A stretch of DNA of 32,351 nt, taken from assembly GCF_002936985.1 (NCBI RefSeq), contig NZ_MPZN01000039.1:1-32351 (forward strand). Direction: 5' to 3'. Each line of letters starts with the position of its first letter. The stretch's first letter is position 1. Origin of the DNA: Microterricola pindariensis (GTDB lineage Bacteria > Actinomycetota > Actinomycetes > Actinomycetales > Microbacteriaceae). The translations under genes and the position numbers were made by a program. The notes beneath the pieces were generated by a model that worked only from the letters and a program-made list of their open reading frames with translations, was not told the DNA's origin and made no database searches. This document shows positions 24,057 to 31,984 of this stretch, piece by piece.

Positions 24057-25445
24057 TTAGACGCGGGGCAGGCGGTCCACCAGCTCGTTGGCGAGGCCGA
24101 TGTAGCCGGCCGGGGTCAGCGCGAGCAGGCGATCCTTGGCGGCGTCACCGATGTCGAGTCCGCTCACGAAGGCGACGAGCTCGGCCTGGCCGATGCGCTT
24201 GCCGCGGGTCAGCTCCTTGAGCATTGCGTAGGGGTCCTCGATGTTCGAGCGGCCAGCGGCCACCTCGGCGCGGATGACGGTCTGGATCGCCTCGCCGAGG
24301 ATCTCCCAGTTCGCGTCGAGGTCGGCCAGCAGCACCTCGCGGGCCAGATCGATCTCGCCGAGGCCGCGCTGGATGTTGTCCAGGGCGAGCATCGAGTGGC
24401 CGAAGCCGACACCGATGTTGCGCTGGGCGCTGGAGTCGGTGAGGTCGCGCTGCAGACGGCTGGTGACCAGCGTCGCGGCGAGCGAGTCGAGGATCGCAGA
24501 GGAGAGCTCGAGGTTGGCCTCGGCGTTCTCGAAGCGGATCGGGTTGATCTTGTGCGGCATCGTCGAGGAGCCGGTCGCGCCCGCCTGCGGGATCTGGCGG
24601 AAGTAGCCCATCGAGATGTAGGTCCAGATGTCGGTGGCCAGGTTGTGCAGCACACGGTTGGCGTGGGAGACGCGGTTGTAGAGCTCTGCCTGCCAGTCGT
24701 GCGACTCGATCTGGGTGGTGAGCGGGTTCCAGCTGAGCCCGAGGCCCTCGACGAACTCCTGCGAGATGGTGGGCCAGGCGGCATCCGGGTCGGCGACGAC
24801 GTGCGCGGCGAAGGTGCCCGTGGCGCCGGAGAACTTGCCCAGGTACTCGGTGCCCTCGAGCTGGCCCACGATGCGGCCGAGGCGGTAGACGAAGACCGCG
24901 AGCTCCTTGCCCATGGTCGACGGCGTCGCCGGCTGGCCGTGGGTGTGGCAGAGCATGGCGGCGTCGCGGTGCTGCTCGGCCAGCTCGGCCAGCTTGGCGA
25001 TCACGCCGCGCAGCTTGGGCAGCCACACGGTGGTGACGGCGGACTGCACGGTGAGTGCGTAGCTCAGGTTGTTGATGTCCTCGCTGGTGCAGGCGAAGTG
25101 GGTGAGCTCGGCGATGGAGTCGAGGCCGAGGGCGGCCAGCCGGCGGCGCACCAGGTACTCGACGGCCTTCACATCGTGGCGGGTGACGGCCTCGAGCTCG
25201 GCCAGCTCATCGATCTCGGCCTGGCCGAAGTCGGTGACGAGGGCGCGCAGGGAGGCCTGCTGCTCGGCGGTCAGCGGCGCGGAGCCGAACATCGAGTGGT
25301 CGGTCAGGTAGATCAGCCACTCCACCTCGACCTGCACGCGAGCCCGGTTGAGGCCGGCCTCGGAGAGGAACTCCCCGAGCCCCGAGACGGCGGCCTGGTA
25401 GCGGCCATCAAGCGGGCTGAGCGGTTGTGTGGGGAGGGGACTCAT
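24057..25445 (-). CDS. purB: Adenylosuccinate lyase
   Basis: 462 residues, the normal PurB length. It catalyses two steps of purine synthesis: SAICAR to AICAR plus fumarate, and adenylosuccinate to AMP plus fumarate. Marks: LSPLDGRYQ at the N-terminus, FACTSEDINNLSYAL, HTHGQPATPSTMGKEL, and the superfamily signature GSSTMPHKINP with FENAEAN. ATG 25445 has AAGGAG 6 bases upstream and overlaps the phosphatase stop (ATGA). The final codons, VDRLPRV and TAA, lie at or beyond the repeat used by the island: the last codon and stop differ from the displaced tail at 9282-9337 (PRA, TGA), which suggests that the present 3' end was supplied by the incoming element. Confidence 0.96.
   Translation of the reverse strand: MSPLPTQPLSPLDGRYQAAVSGLGEFLSEAGLNRARVQVEVEWLIYLTDHSMFGSAPLTAEQQASLRALVTDFGQAEIDELAELEAVTRHDVKAVEYLVRRRLAALGLDSIAELTHFACTSEDINNLSYALTVQSAVTTVWLPKLRGVIAKLAELAEQHRDAAMLCHTHGQPATPSTMGKELAVFVYRLGRIVGQLEGTEYLGKFSGATGTFAAHVVADPDAAWPTISQEFVEGLGLSWNPLTTQIESHDWQAELYNRVSHANRVLHNLATDIWTYISMGYFRQIPQAGATGSSTMPHKINPIRFENAEANLELSSAILDSLAATLVTSRLQRDLTDSSAQRNIGVGFGHSMLALDNIQRGLGEIDLAREVLLADLDANWEILGEAIQTVIRAEVAAGRSNIEDPYAMLKELTRGKRIGQAELVAFVSGLDIGDAAKDRLLALTPAGYIGLANELVDRLPRV
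24062..24112. repeat. Right direct repeat of the island (putative att site)
   Basis: 51 bases identical to 9287-9337, inside the 3' coding end of intact purB. Beyond 24112 the purB sequence continues with no match on the left side. Confidence 0.8.
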
Positions 25446-25969
25446 CGGACTCCTTGTCGGATTGCGGGGGCAATTTGCCGGAACAGTGCCTGGGAAGACC
25501 TCTCAATCATCCCAAGAACTGCGTCAAACATCGCATCGTCCGAGTAGTAGGGGTCCGGGATATCGCGCAGATGCGCCTGCTCCGCGTCGAAGCTGAGCAT
25601 CATGCGCACCTTGTCGCGCTCGACCTCGGTGGGGGCCCAGCCGCGCAGGATCCGCTCGTGGCTGCGGTCGAACGCGACGATCAGGTCGAAGGAGGCGAAG
25701 GAACCCGTGTCGAACTGCCGCGCCCTGTGCATGCTTCCGTCGTAGCCGCGCCGGGCCAGCGCCTCGATGGTGCGCTGGTCGGCCCGCTCCCCCACGTGCC
25801 AGTCGCCCGTGCCGGAGGAGGTGGTGGTGATGTACCCGGTGAGGCCCGCGCGCGCCACGTGCTCGCGCAGCACGACCTCGGCCATCGGAGATCGGCAGAT
25901 GTTGCCGGTGCACACGAAACTGATGCGGAAGGGCTGCGCGTCTTCGCTCGGCGAGTGGGCGCGCGTCAT
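25442..25969 (-). CDS. Low-molecular-weight protein-tyrosine phosphatase
   Basis: 175 residues. The phosphate loop CTGNICRS (C20 to R26, the C-X5-R motif) is at the N-terminus, and DIPDPYY near the C-terminus holds the general-acid aspartate. Such cytoplasmic phosphatases act on tyrosine-phosphorylated proteins, often of the envelope-polysaccharide machinery, or as arsenate reductases; the former fits an isolated copy better. ATG 25969 is chosen because the family homology starts a few residues after it; the preceding ribosome site is weak (ATGGGA). It is cotranscribed with purB, overlapping by 4 bases. A LexA-like dyad lies 37-52 bases upstream. Confidence 0.9.
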   Translation of the reverse strand: MTRAHSPSEDAQPFRISFVCTGNICRSPMAEVVLREHVARAGLTGYITTTSSGTGDWHVGERADQRTIEALARRGYDGSMHRARQFDTGSFASFDLIVAFDRSHERILRGWAPTEVERDKVRMMLSFDAEQAHLRDIPDPYYSDDAMFDAVLGMIERSSQALFRQIAPAIRQGVR

Positions 25970-26005
25970 GGTCCCATTGTGGGCTAAAAATGGGCCGCGT
26001 AGGCA

Positions 26006-26021
26006 TCGAATTTGTGTTCGA
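26006..26021. promoter_or_regulatory. LexA/SOS-box-like dyad
   Basis: TCGAATTTGTGTTCGA fits the Gram-positive/actinobacterial LexA consensus TCGAAC-N4-GTTCGA at 11 of 12 fixed positions, and the flanking A/T pair extends the dyad. It lies between the phosphatase gene (minus) and the WXG-like gene (plus). Neither gene is a usual SOS gene, so function is uncertain. Confidence 0.35.
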
Positions 26022-26151
26022 TTTTCGGATGTCGCGGCGCGGCGTGTCGACTGTTCGCACAATCGCGTGCTCACAGCCCGGGGATCCGGTGGGCCGTCCC
26101 CAGATTCGGTGCGGCTCCCCGCGGTGCCCCTGCGGAGTTCAGGGTGGGGTC

Positions 26152-26538
26152 ATGGGCGACTCTGCTGCGGGCGGGATTCCGGGCTCGACCGGTGCCTCGG
26201 GCGCGGGCGGCACGACGCGGCTCGAACTGGCCTGGGAGCTGCGGGGCGCCGAGGCGGCCGTTCTGGCCGCGGAGGCGCGCCTGCGCGGCATCCGCGCGGT
26301 GCTCGCCGCCGTCGAGCCCGAGGCGCAGGCGCTGCCGCCGGACGTGGACGGGTGGCGCTCCCCCGCCGCCATCGCCTATGCCGAGCAATTGCTGGGCCTG
26401 CGGCGCGAGTTCGCGGGGGCGGTCGCCGCGCTGCACGCCGCCGAGGCGAGCGCCTGGCGGGAGCTGGCCGGCTGGCAGGGCGAGTGCGAGCGGCTGGGCC
26501 GGCTGCTGCGGCAGGCGGCGGAGCTGGCCGGTGGCTGA
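26152..26538 (+). CDS. Small WXG-like helical protein
   Basis: 128 residues. A glycine/serine-rich N-terminus is followed by two long amphipathic helices separated by the turn DVDGWRSPAAIAYAEQL, which resembles the W-x-G turn of WXG100/ESX-type proteins (here W-R-S). I do not recognise a named family. ATG 26152 is preceded by AGGGTGGGG; further in-frame starts as far as 25990 exist, but the sequence there does not look coding. The end overlaps the next gene by 8 bases, so the two are translationally coupled and probably form a pair. Confidence 0.65.
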   Translation: MGDSAAGGIPGSTGASGAGGTTRLELAWELRGAEAAVLAAEARLRGIRAVLAAVEPEAQALPPDVDGWRSPAAIAYAEQLLGLRREFAGAVAALHAAEASAWRELAGWQGECERLGRLLRQAAELAGG

Positions 26539-28015
26539 CACGCTGACGCTCTCCGGGGGTGGGAGCAGCGCGGTCGCCACCGACGAGATGTTCGCCCATG
26601 CCGCGCAGCTGGGCGCCTGCCAGGCGCGCGCGGAGGACTGGCTCGCGCGGCTCCGCGCGGTGCTGGCCGCGGATACCGCCGGAGAGGTCGGAGCGGCCGG
26701 TTCCGCCGGGGTGGGCTGGGGCGTCGGCGCGGGCGGGGCGGCCGAGCCGGGATCGACCGAGCTGCTCGGCGAGGCGCTGCGCCGGCTGCAGGCCTTCCAG
26801 GCCACGGCGGAGCGGCTGCGCGCCGGCCTGACCCGGGCGGCCGAGGGCTATGGCCACGCGGAGCGCACGATCGCAGCGCTGTGGGGCGCCGGGGCCCAGT
26901 TCTCTGCCTGGACGGCGGGGAGGGCGCTGCCGCTGCTGCTCGCCTCCGCTGCGCTCACGCTCCTCCCGCTGGCGGCGCTCGGCGTGCTGCTCAGCACGGG
27001 GTTCGGTGTCGACCCCGCCCGGCTGCCCGCCCGGCTGTCCACGCTCGTCGCCCGCTGGGTGCTGGCCGACCCGTGGCTGCTGAACAGCCCCGGTTTCGTG
27101 AAGCTGGTGCGGGCGGCGATCGGGTCAGGCGACGAGTTCGCGGCCGGCCTGCTGCGCCTCCCGGCCGCGGCCGCCCTGCCCATCGGCGCGGCGGTCGGGG
27201 CAGAGGAGGGCGCCGCCGCCGTCACCGCGCTGGCCCTGTTCGCGGCGGCCGCGGGCAGCCAGGCCCTCCGGGAGACCCCGCAGCGGGTGCACCGGGCCAG
27301 CCAGGCCCTGGCGGTCTCGCCCCCGCGCGGCATCGGAGACCTGGCCGCCCGGGTGCCGAACTCGGCGGCCGGATCGCCGCAGATCCGGATCGAGCGTTAC
27401 GGCGGGAGCGCGCCGCGCTGGGTGGTCTACCTGGCAGGCACGGCCGACTTCGCCGTCACCCCGGCCGCCGAGCCCTTCGACCTGACCGCAAACGTGCACG
27501 CGACGGCCGGCGGCGACGCGGCCAGCCAGCGGGCCGTGCGGGCAGCGCTGGCGGAGGCGGGTGCCGAACAGGATGACCCGCTGCTGCTCGTCGGGCACTC
27601 GCAGGGCGGCCTGGTGGCGGCCCGCCTGGCCGAGTCCGGCGACCTCAACGTCGCCGGCTACGTCAACCTCGGCGGTCCGCTCGGGGCGGTGCAGGCGAGC
27701 GGGGTGCCCGGGCTCTCCCTCGAGCACGCCGACGACATCGTGCCCGCGCTCGGCGGCAGCGGGCGCGCCCCGGACGAGCTGCTGACGGTGGGCCGCACGG
27801 CGCTGGGCATCGGGGACGCCGGGCCGCACGCCAATTCGGCCCAGCGGCCCTTCGCGGCGCACGGCCTGGAGCACTACCGCCACACGGCCCGGCTGGTCGA
27901 CGCGTCGACCGAGCCGCGCCTGCAGGGTTTCGAGCGCCTGGTGCAGGGCTTCACCGGGGCCGAGCCGGGCCGCATGACCCGCTGGCGTTCCGAGCGGGTG
28001 CCCGGCACCGAGTAG
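26531..28015 (+). CDS. Membrane-associated alpha/beta hydrolase with helical N-terminal domain
   Basis: 494 residues in three parts: a helical N-terminus of about 125 residues that resembles the preceding WXG-like protein in style; two hydrophobic stretches (about 132-157 and 211-243); and a C-terminal lipase/esterase-like domain with [16 protein letters not shown] (nucleophile S357), [11 protein letters not shown], a candidate acid in [12 protein letters not shown] and candidate histidines in [10 protein letters not shown]. The GTG start at 26531 lies inside the end of the upstream gene. The layout recalls actinobacterial WXG/LXG-type surface or secreted enzymes, but no secretion gene is in the window. 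Substrate unknown. Confidence 0.75.
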   Translation: MADTLTLSGGGSSAVATDEMFAHAAQLGACQARAEDWLARLRAVLAADTAGEVGAAGSAGVGWGVGAGGAAEPGSTELLGEALRRLQAFQATAERLRAGLTRAAEGYGHAERTIAALWGAGAQFSAWTAGRALPLLLASAALTLLPLAALGVLLSTGFGVDPARLPARLSTLVARWVLADPWLLNSPGFVKLVRAAIGSGDEFAAGLLRLPAAAALPIGAAVGAEEGAAAVTALALFAAAAGSQALRETPQRVHRASQALAVSPPRGIGDLAARVPNSAAGSPQIRIERYGGSAPRWVVYLAGTADFAVTPAAEPFDLTANVHATAGGDAASQRAVRAALAEAGAEQDDPLLLVGHSQGGLVAARLAESGDLNVAGYVNLGGPLGAVQASGVPGLSLEHADDIVPALGGSGRAPDELLTVGRTALGIGDAGPHANSAQRPFAAHGLEHYRHTARLVDASTEPRLQGFERLVQGFTGAEPGRMTRWRSERVPGTE

Positions 28016-28035
28016 CGGTGCCGCCCGCGCGGGCC

Positions 28036-28431
28036 CTAGTCGTCCTTGCGGGTCAGCGGGCGCATGATCAGGCCGAGGATGCCGCCGATGATGCTGAGCA
28101 CGAGGGCGCCGAGCACGCCCCACCAGAAGTTCTCCACGACGAGGCCGAAGCCGAACAGCGAGGTCACCCAGGCGGCGAGCATGAGCAGCAGCGCGTTGAC
28201 GACGAGCGAGAGCAGGCCCAGGGTCAGGATGTAGAGCGGGAACGCGACGACGCGCACCACGGTGCCGATGATGCTGTTCACCAGGCCGAACACGAGCGCC
28301 ACGATCAAGTAGGTGATCACGGTGGCCAGCTGGGTGTCCTCGTAGGGCTGCACGCTCACCCCGGCCACGATGAGAGTCGTGAGCCAGAGGGCGACGGCGT
28401 TGACGATGAGTCGAATGATGAAGGTACCCAT
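28036..28431 (-). CDS. Phage holin family (YvlD/DUF360-like) membrane protein
   Basis: 131 residues with four hydrophobic helices ([79 protein letters not shown]) and a short basic end RPLTRKDD. The helix order and the conserved F-P-L-Y-x-L-T-L-G segment match the bacterial Phage_holin_4_2/YvlD family, chromosomal proteins of unknown function linked to envelope stress rather than lysis. The start is ATG 28431 with only a weak ribosome site. Divergent from the aminotransferase gene. Confidence 0.88.
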   Translation of the reverse strand: MGTFIIRLIVNAVALWLTTLIVAGVSVQPYEDTQLATVITYLIVALVFGLVNSIIGTVVRVVAFPLYILTLGLLSLVVNALLLMLAAWVTSLFGFGLVVENFWWGVLGALVLSIIGGILGLIMRPLTRKDD

Positions 28432-28511
28432 GGCACCACTATTCCACGGTCGGTCCCCTGCGCGTGGGGAATTCTCAGCGGATGCATGCCGGTCGCGGCA
28501 TACCCGCCGAA

Positions 28512-28517
28512 TAGACT
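28512..28517 (+). promoter_or_regulatory. -10 box TAGACT giving a leaderless aminotransferase mRNA
   Basis: TAGACT ends 7 bases before the ATG at 28525, so transcription from it would start at or within a base of the start codon. No clear -35 is seen. Leaderless genes are frequent in actinobacteria. Confidence 0.55.
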
Positions 28518-28524
28518 CGGCAGG

Positions 28525-29697
28525 ATGAGTGAGACGACCCCCGACGCCGCCGAATCGCACAACGCTCTGCGCCTGCGCCCCGAAATCGTGGCACTGCCCG
28601 CCTACCGGCAGGGCAAGCCCGCCGCGGCCGACGCCTTCAAACTCTCCAGCAACGAGAACCCGTTCGACCCGCTGCCCGGGGTGATCGAGGCGGTCACCGC
28701 CGAGACCCACTTCAACCGCTACCCGGATGCCACGGCCCTGGCCCTGCGCACCGAGCTCGCCGCGCGGCACCACGTCACCCCCGACCAGGTGCACATCGGC
28801 TCCGGCTCGGTCGCGCTGCTCGCCCAGCTGATCCTCGCCACCTCCGCCCCCGGCACCGAGGTCGTCTACTCCTGGCGCTCCTTCGAGGCCTACCCCGGCC
28901 TCGTCACGGTCTCCGGGGCGACGAGCGTGCAGGTGCCGAACACGCCGGAGCATGGCCACGACCTGCCCGCCATCGCCGCGGCCGTCGGCCCGAAGACCAG
29001 CCTCGTCATCATCTGCAGCCCGAACAACCCCACCGGCAGCGTCGTCGGCGCCGAGGAATTCGCCTCCTTCATGGCGACCGTGCAAGAGGACGTCATCGTC
29101 GTGCTCGACGAGGCCTACGCCGAGTTCGTGAACGCCGGCGCCGCCGCGGACGAGCCGGCCGTCAACGGCCTGCCGCGCGGCGCCGCGCCGCTCACCGCGC
29201 GCTATCCCAACCTCGTGATCCTGCGCACCTTCTCCAAGGCGTACGGCCTGGCCGGCCTGCGCGTCGGTTTCGCCATCGGCTCCGAGGCGATCCTGGACGC
29301 GGCCCGCGCCACGGCGATCCCGCTCTCGGTCACCGCCCAGGCCGCATCCGCAGCCCAGGCCTCGCTGGCCGCCGAGAAGCAGCTTCTCGAGCGGGTCAAG
29401 GTCATCGCGGCCCGGCGCGACGCCATCCACGACGCCCTCACCGCCCAGGGCTGGGCGCTCCCCCGCTCCTTCGCGAACTTCCTCTGGCTGCCGCTCGGCG
29501 CCGAGACGGCCGCCGCCGCCGCGACGCTGTTGGAGGCCGGGCTCGTCGTGCGCGCCTTCCCCACTCCCGAGAACCCGGCGGATGCCGGCATCCGCGTCTC
29601 GATCGGCGAGGAGGAGGCGGTGCCCCGCCTGCTCGCCTCCGCCCAGGGCATCCTCGACTCCCTCTCCCCCGGCCACCCGGCCCGCACAGAACGGTGA
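28525..29697 (+). CDS. HisC-family histidinol-phosphate/aromatic aminotransferase
   Basis: 390-residue PLP enzyme of fold type I. Marks: [51 protein letters not shown], the PLP lysine in [15 protein letters not shown] (K238) and IRVSIG near the end. The family holds HisC and the aromatic aminotransferases (Pat, AraT). No other histidine gene is nearby, and it overlaps the E1-alpha gene of a 2-oxoacid dehydrogenase by 4 bases, so an amino acid to 2-oxo acid role (aromatic or branched-chain) is more likely than histidine synthesis. The start at ATG 28525 directly follows a TAGACT box, implying leaderless translation. Confidence 0.85.
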   Translation: MSETTPDAAESHNALRLRPEIVALPAYRQGKPAAADAFKLSSNENPFDPLPGVIEAVTAETHFNRYPDATALALRTELAARHHVTPDQVHIGSGSVALLAQLILATSAPGTEVVYSWRSFEAYPGLVTVSGATSVQVPNTPEHGHDLPAIAAAVGPKTSLVIICSPNNPTGSVVGAEEFASFMATVQEDVIVVLDEAYAEFVNAGAAADEPAVNGLPRGAAPLTARYPNLVILRTFSKAYGLAGLRVGFAIGSEAILDAARATAIPLSVTAQAASAAQASLAAEKQLLERVKVIAARRDAIHDALTAQGWALPRSFANFLWLPLGAETAAAAATLLEAGLVVRAFPTPENPADAGIRVSIGEEEAVPRLLASAQGILDSLSPGHPARTER

Positions 29698-30896
29698 CAG
29701 CCCCAGTGAACGCTGACCAAACCGTGAATGCCGACAAGACTGTGATTGGTGACCCAACTGTGAACGGCAGCTCCCCCACCCCGCACGGCGTGCCCATGGT
29801 GCAGATGCTCGCCGCCGACGGCACCTTCGCCCCGAACGAGGCCGCAGAGGAGTACCTGCCGTACTTCGAGCGGCTCGGCGACGGCGACTTCCGCCAGTTC
29901 TACCGCGACATGGTCGTGGTGCGCCGCTTCGACAAGGACGCCGCCAACCTGCAGCGCCAGGGCCAGCTCGCCCTCTGGGTGCCCAGCCACGGCCAGGAGG
30001 CCGCCCAGGTCGGCTCCGCGCACGCCGCCCGCCCGCAGGATCACATCTTCCCGAGCTACCGCGAGCACGTCGTCGGCCTGGTCCGCGGGCTCGACGTCGT
30101 CGACATCCTGCGCGTGCTCAAGGGCGTCACGATGGGCGGCTGGGACCCGGCCGAGGTCGGCAACTTCCACCTGTACAGCTTCGTGCTGGCCTCGCAGACC
30201 CTGCACGCCACCGGCTACGCCATGGGCATGCAGTTCGACGGCACCACGGCGACCGGCAACCCCGAGACCGACGAGGCCGTCATGGTCTACTACGGCGACG
30301 GCGCCTCCTCGCAGGGCGATGTCAACGAGGCGCTCGTCTTCGCCTCCAGCTACCAGACGCCGCAGGTGTTCTTCCTGCAGAACAACGGCTGGGCCATCTC
30401 GGTGCCGGTCGAGCGCCAGTCGCGCGTGCCGCTGGCCCTGCGCGGCCCTGGATTCGGCATGCCCGGCATCCAGATCGACGGCAACGACGTCTTCGCCAGC
30501 TACGCGGTGACCGCCAAGCACCTCGACGACGCCCGCGCCGGCCACGGCCCGGCCCTGATTGAGGCGATGACGTACCGGATCGGCGCACACACCACGGCCG
30601 ACGACCCCACCAAGTACCGCCGCGACGCCGAGACCGAGGCCTGGCTGCCGCGCGACCCGATCGTGCGCCTGCGCGCCTTCCTCGAGGGCCGCGGCACGGA
30701 GCATGGTTTCTTCGACGAGGTGGATGTCGAGGCGGCCGACTTCTCCGCCGACGTGCGCCGGCGCACCCTGGAGGTCACGGCACCCGGCGACGAGGTGATC
30801 TTCGACAATGTCTATGCGGAACCGCATCCGCTGATCACAGAGCAGAAAGCGTGGCTCGAGGCATTCGAGGCATCGTTTGAGGACGGCACGGCATGA
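29694..30896 (+). CDS. 2-oxoacid dehydrogenase E1 component, alpha subunit
   Basis: 400-residue thiamine-diphosphate enzyme subunit of a branched-chain 2-oxoacid or pyruvate dehydrogenase complex. The ThDP/Mg motif begins [19 protein letters not shown] (G201) and ends FFLQNN; other marks are [24 protein letters not shown] and the phosphorylation-loop region [16 protein letters not shown]. The first 25 residues are unusual: a sixfold-residue tandem repeat ([21 protein letters not shown]) encoded by 18-base units. GTG 29694 overlaps the aminotransferase stop; each repeat unit also begins with GTG, so alternative starts are possible. The stop overlaps the E1-beta start in ATGA. Confidence 0.93.
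   Translation: MTAPVNADQTVNADKTVIGDPTVNGSSPTPHGVPMVQMLAADGTFAPNEAAEEYLPYFERLGDGDFRQFYRDMVVVRRFDKDAANLQRQGQLALWVPSHGQEAAQVGSAHAARPQDHIFPSYREHVVGLVRGLDVVDILRVLKGVTMGGWDPAEVGNFHLYSFVLASQTLHATGYAMGMQFDGTTATGNPETDEAVMVYYGDGASSQGDVNEALVFASSYQTPQVFFLQNNGWAISVPVERQSRVPLALRGPGFGMPGIQIDGNDVFASYAVTAKHLDDARAGHGPALIEAMTYRIGAHTTADDPTKYRRDAETEAWLPRDPIVRLRAFLEGRGTEHGFFDEVDVEAADFSADVRRRTLEVTAPGDEVIFDNVYAEPHPLITEQKAWLEAFEASFEDGTA
29706..29765 (+). repeat. 18-base tandem repeat in the 5' end of the E1-alpha gene
   Basis: Three full units (29706-29723, 29724-29741, 29742-29759) and a partial fourth, each starting GTGA and encoding V-(N/I)-(A/G)-D-x-T. The stretch is AT-richer than the rest of the gene and absent from the conserved E1 core, which begins about residue 48. 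Confidence 0.75.
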
Positions 30897-31924
30897 ACGC
30901 GACGACAGGCAACGCGATGACCAGCAACGAGGGCGCCCCGAGCGCGAGCCTGCCGCTCGGCAAGGCGATCAACGCCGGCCTCCGCGCCGCGATGAGCTCC
31001 AACGACAAAGTGCTGCTGATGGGCGAGGACATCGGCCCGCTCGGCGGCGTCTTCCGGGTCACGGAGGGGCTGCACGCCGAGTTCGGCGACAAGCGGGTGC
31101 TCGACACCCCGCTGGCGGAGTCCGGCATCATCGGCACCGCGATCGGCCTGGCCATGCGCGGCTACCGCCCGGTGTGCGAGATCCAGTTCGACGGCTTCAT
31201 CTTCCCCGGTTTCGACCAGATCACCACCCAGCTCTCCCGCATGCGCGCCCGCCACGGCGGTCGGATCAGCATGCCCGTCGTCATCCGCGTGCCCTACGGC
31301 GGCCACATCGGCTCGATCGAGCACCACCAGGAGAGCCCGGAGGCGTACTTCGCGCACACGCCGGGCCTGCGCGTGGTCAGCCCGTCCAACCCGAATGACG
31401 CCTACTGGATGATCCAGCAGGCGATCGCCTCCGACGATCCCGTGCTGTTCTTCGAGCCGAAGAGCCGCTACTGGCCCAAGGGCACCGTCGAGTTCGGCGC
31501 CGAAGCCTCGGCGATCACCCCGCTGCACTCCAGCCGGGTCGTGCGCGCGGGCACCGACGTCACCGTCGTCGGCCACGGCGCCATGATCAGCGTGCTGCTC
31601 GAGGCCGCAGAGCTGGCCGCAGAGGAGGGCATCAGCATCGAGGTCGTCGACCTCCGCTCGATCTCCCCGATCGACTACGCCCCGATCCTGGAGTCGGTCG
31701 CCAAGACCACCCGCCTGGTCGTGGCGCAGGAGGCGTCCGGATTCGTCAGCGTCGGCTCCGAGATCGCCGCGACGGTCATGGAGAAGGCGTTCTACCTGCT
31801 CGAGGCCCCCGTTCTGCGGGTCTCCGGCTTCGATACGCCGTTCCCGCCCGCCGCTGTCGAGACGCAGTTCCTGCCCAGCCCCGACCGGGTGCTCGAGGCC
31901 GTTGACCGCGCCCTCGCCTACTAG
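30893..31924 (+). CDS. 2-oxoacid dehydrogenase E1 component, beta subunit
   Basis: 343 residues of the transketolase pyrimidine-binding type. Marks: GKAINAGLRAAM, VLLMGEDIGPLGGVFRVTEG (cofactor glutamate in GED), RVLDTPLAESGIIGTAIG, CEIQFDGFIFPGFDQI, RVPYGGHIGSIEHHQESPEA, split at the usual loop, VVSPSNPNDAYWM and EVVDLRSISPID. With E1-alpha it forms the heterotetramer that decarboxylates the 2-oxo acid and acylates the lipoyl group of E2. The start ATG 30893 overlaps the alpha stop; a second in-frame ATG at 30917 is possible. Confidence 0.95.
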   Translation: MNATTGNAMTSNEGAPSASLPLGKAINAGLRAAMSSNDKVLLMGEDIGPLGGVFRVTEGLHAEFGDKRVLDTPLAESGIIGTAIGLAMRGYRPVCEIQFDGFIFPGFDQITTQLSRMRARHGGRISMPVVIRVPYGGHIGSIEHHQESPEAYFAHTPGLRVVSPSNPNDAYWMIQQAIASDDPVLFFEPKSRYWPKGTVEFGAEASAITPLHSSRVVRAGTDVTVVGHGAMISVLLEAAELAAEEGISIEVVDLRSISPIDYAPILESVAKTTRLVVAQEASGFVSVGSEIAATVMEKAFYLLEAPVLRVSGFDTPFPPAAVETQFLPSPDRVLEAVDRALAY

Positions 31925-31984
31925 CGACATTCTCTTCTCGGCCGAGCCCACCTACACTTTGACCATCCGCACGGAAGGCACCCC

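Larger units (their letters stand above)
9338..24061. mobile_element. Catabolic genomic island integrated at the 3' end of purB
   Basis: About 14.7 kb bounded by a 51-bp direct repeat of purB sequence. The content differs from the flanks: lower GC (for example 34 of 60 bases at 18001-18060 against 46 of 60 at 5641-5700), fewer GGCATCC/GGATGCC words, and one coherent catabolic gene set with its own transporters and regulator. No integrase, excisionase, transposase or conjugation gene lies between the repeats, so it is a decayed or trans-mobilised element, or only the cargo of one. Confidence 0.75.

Noticed and set aside
23895-25547. 550-codon plus frame opposite purB
   Set aside because: Antisense shadow of purB with Leu/Gly/Glu/Val-rich repetitive sequence and no start context.
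28036-29757. 573-codon minus frame ending in the holin-family protein
   Set aside because: Only the last 131 codons from ATG 28431 match the family; the rest is antisense to the aminotransferase gene.
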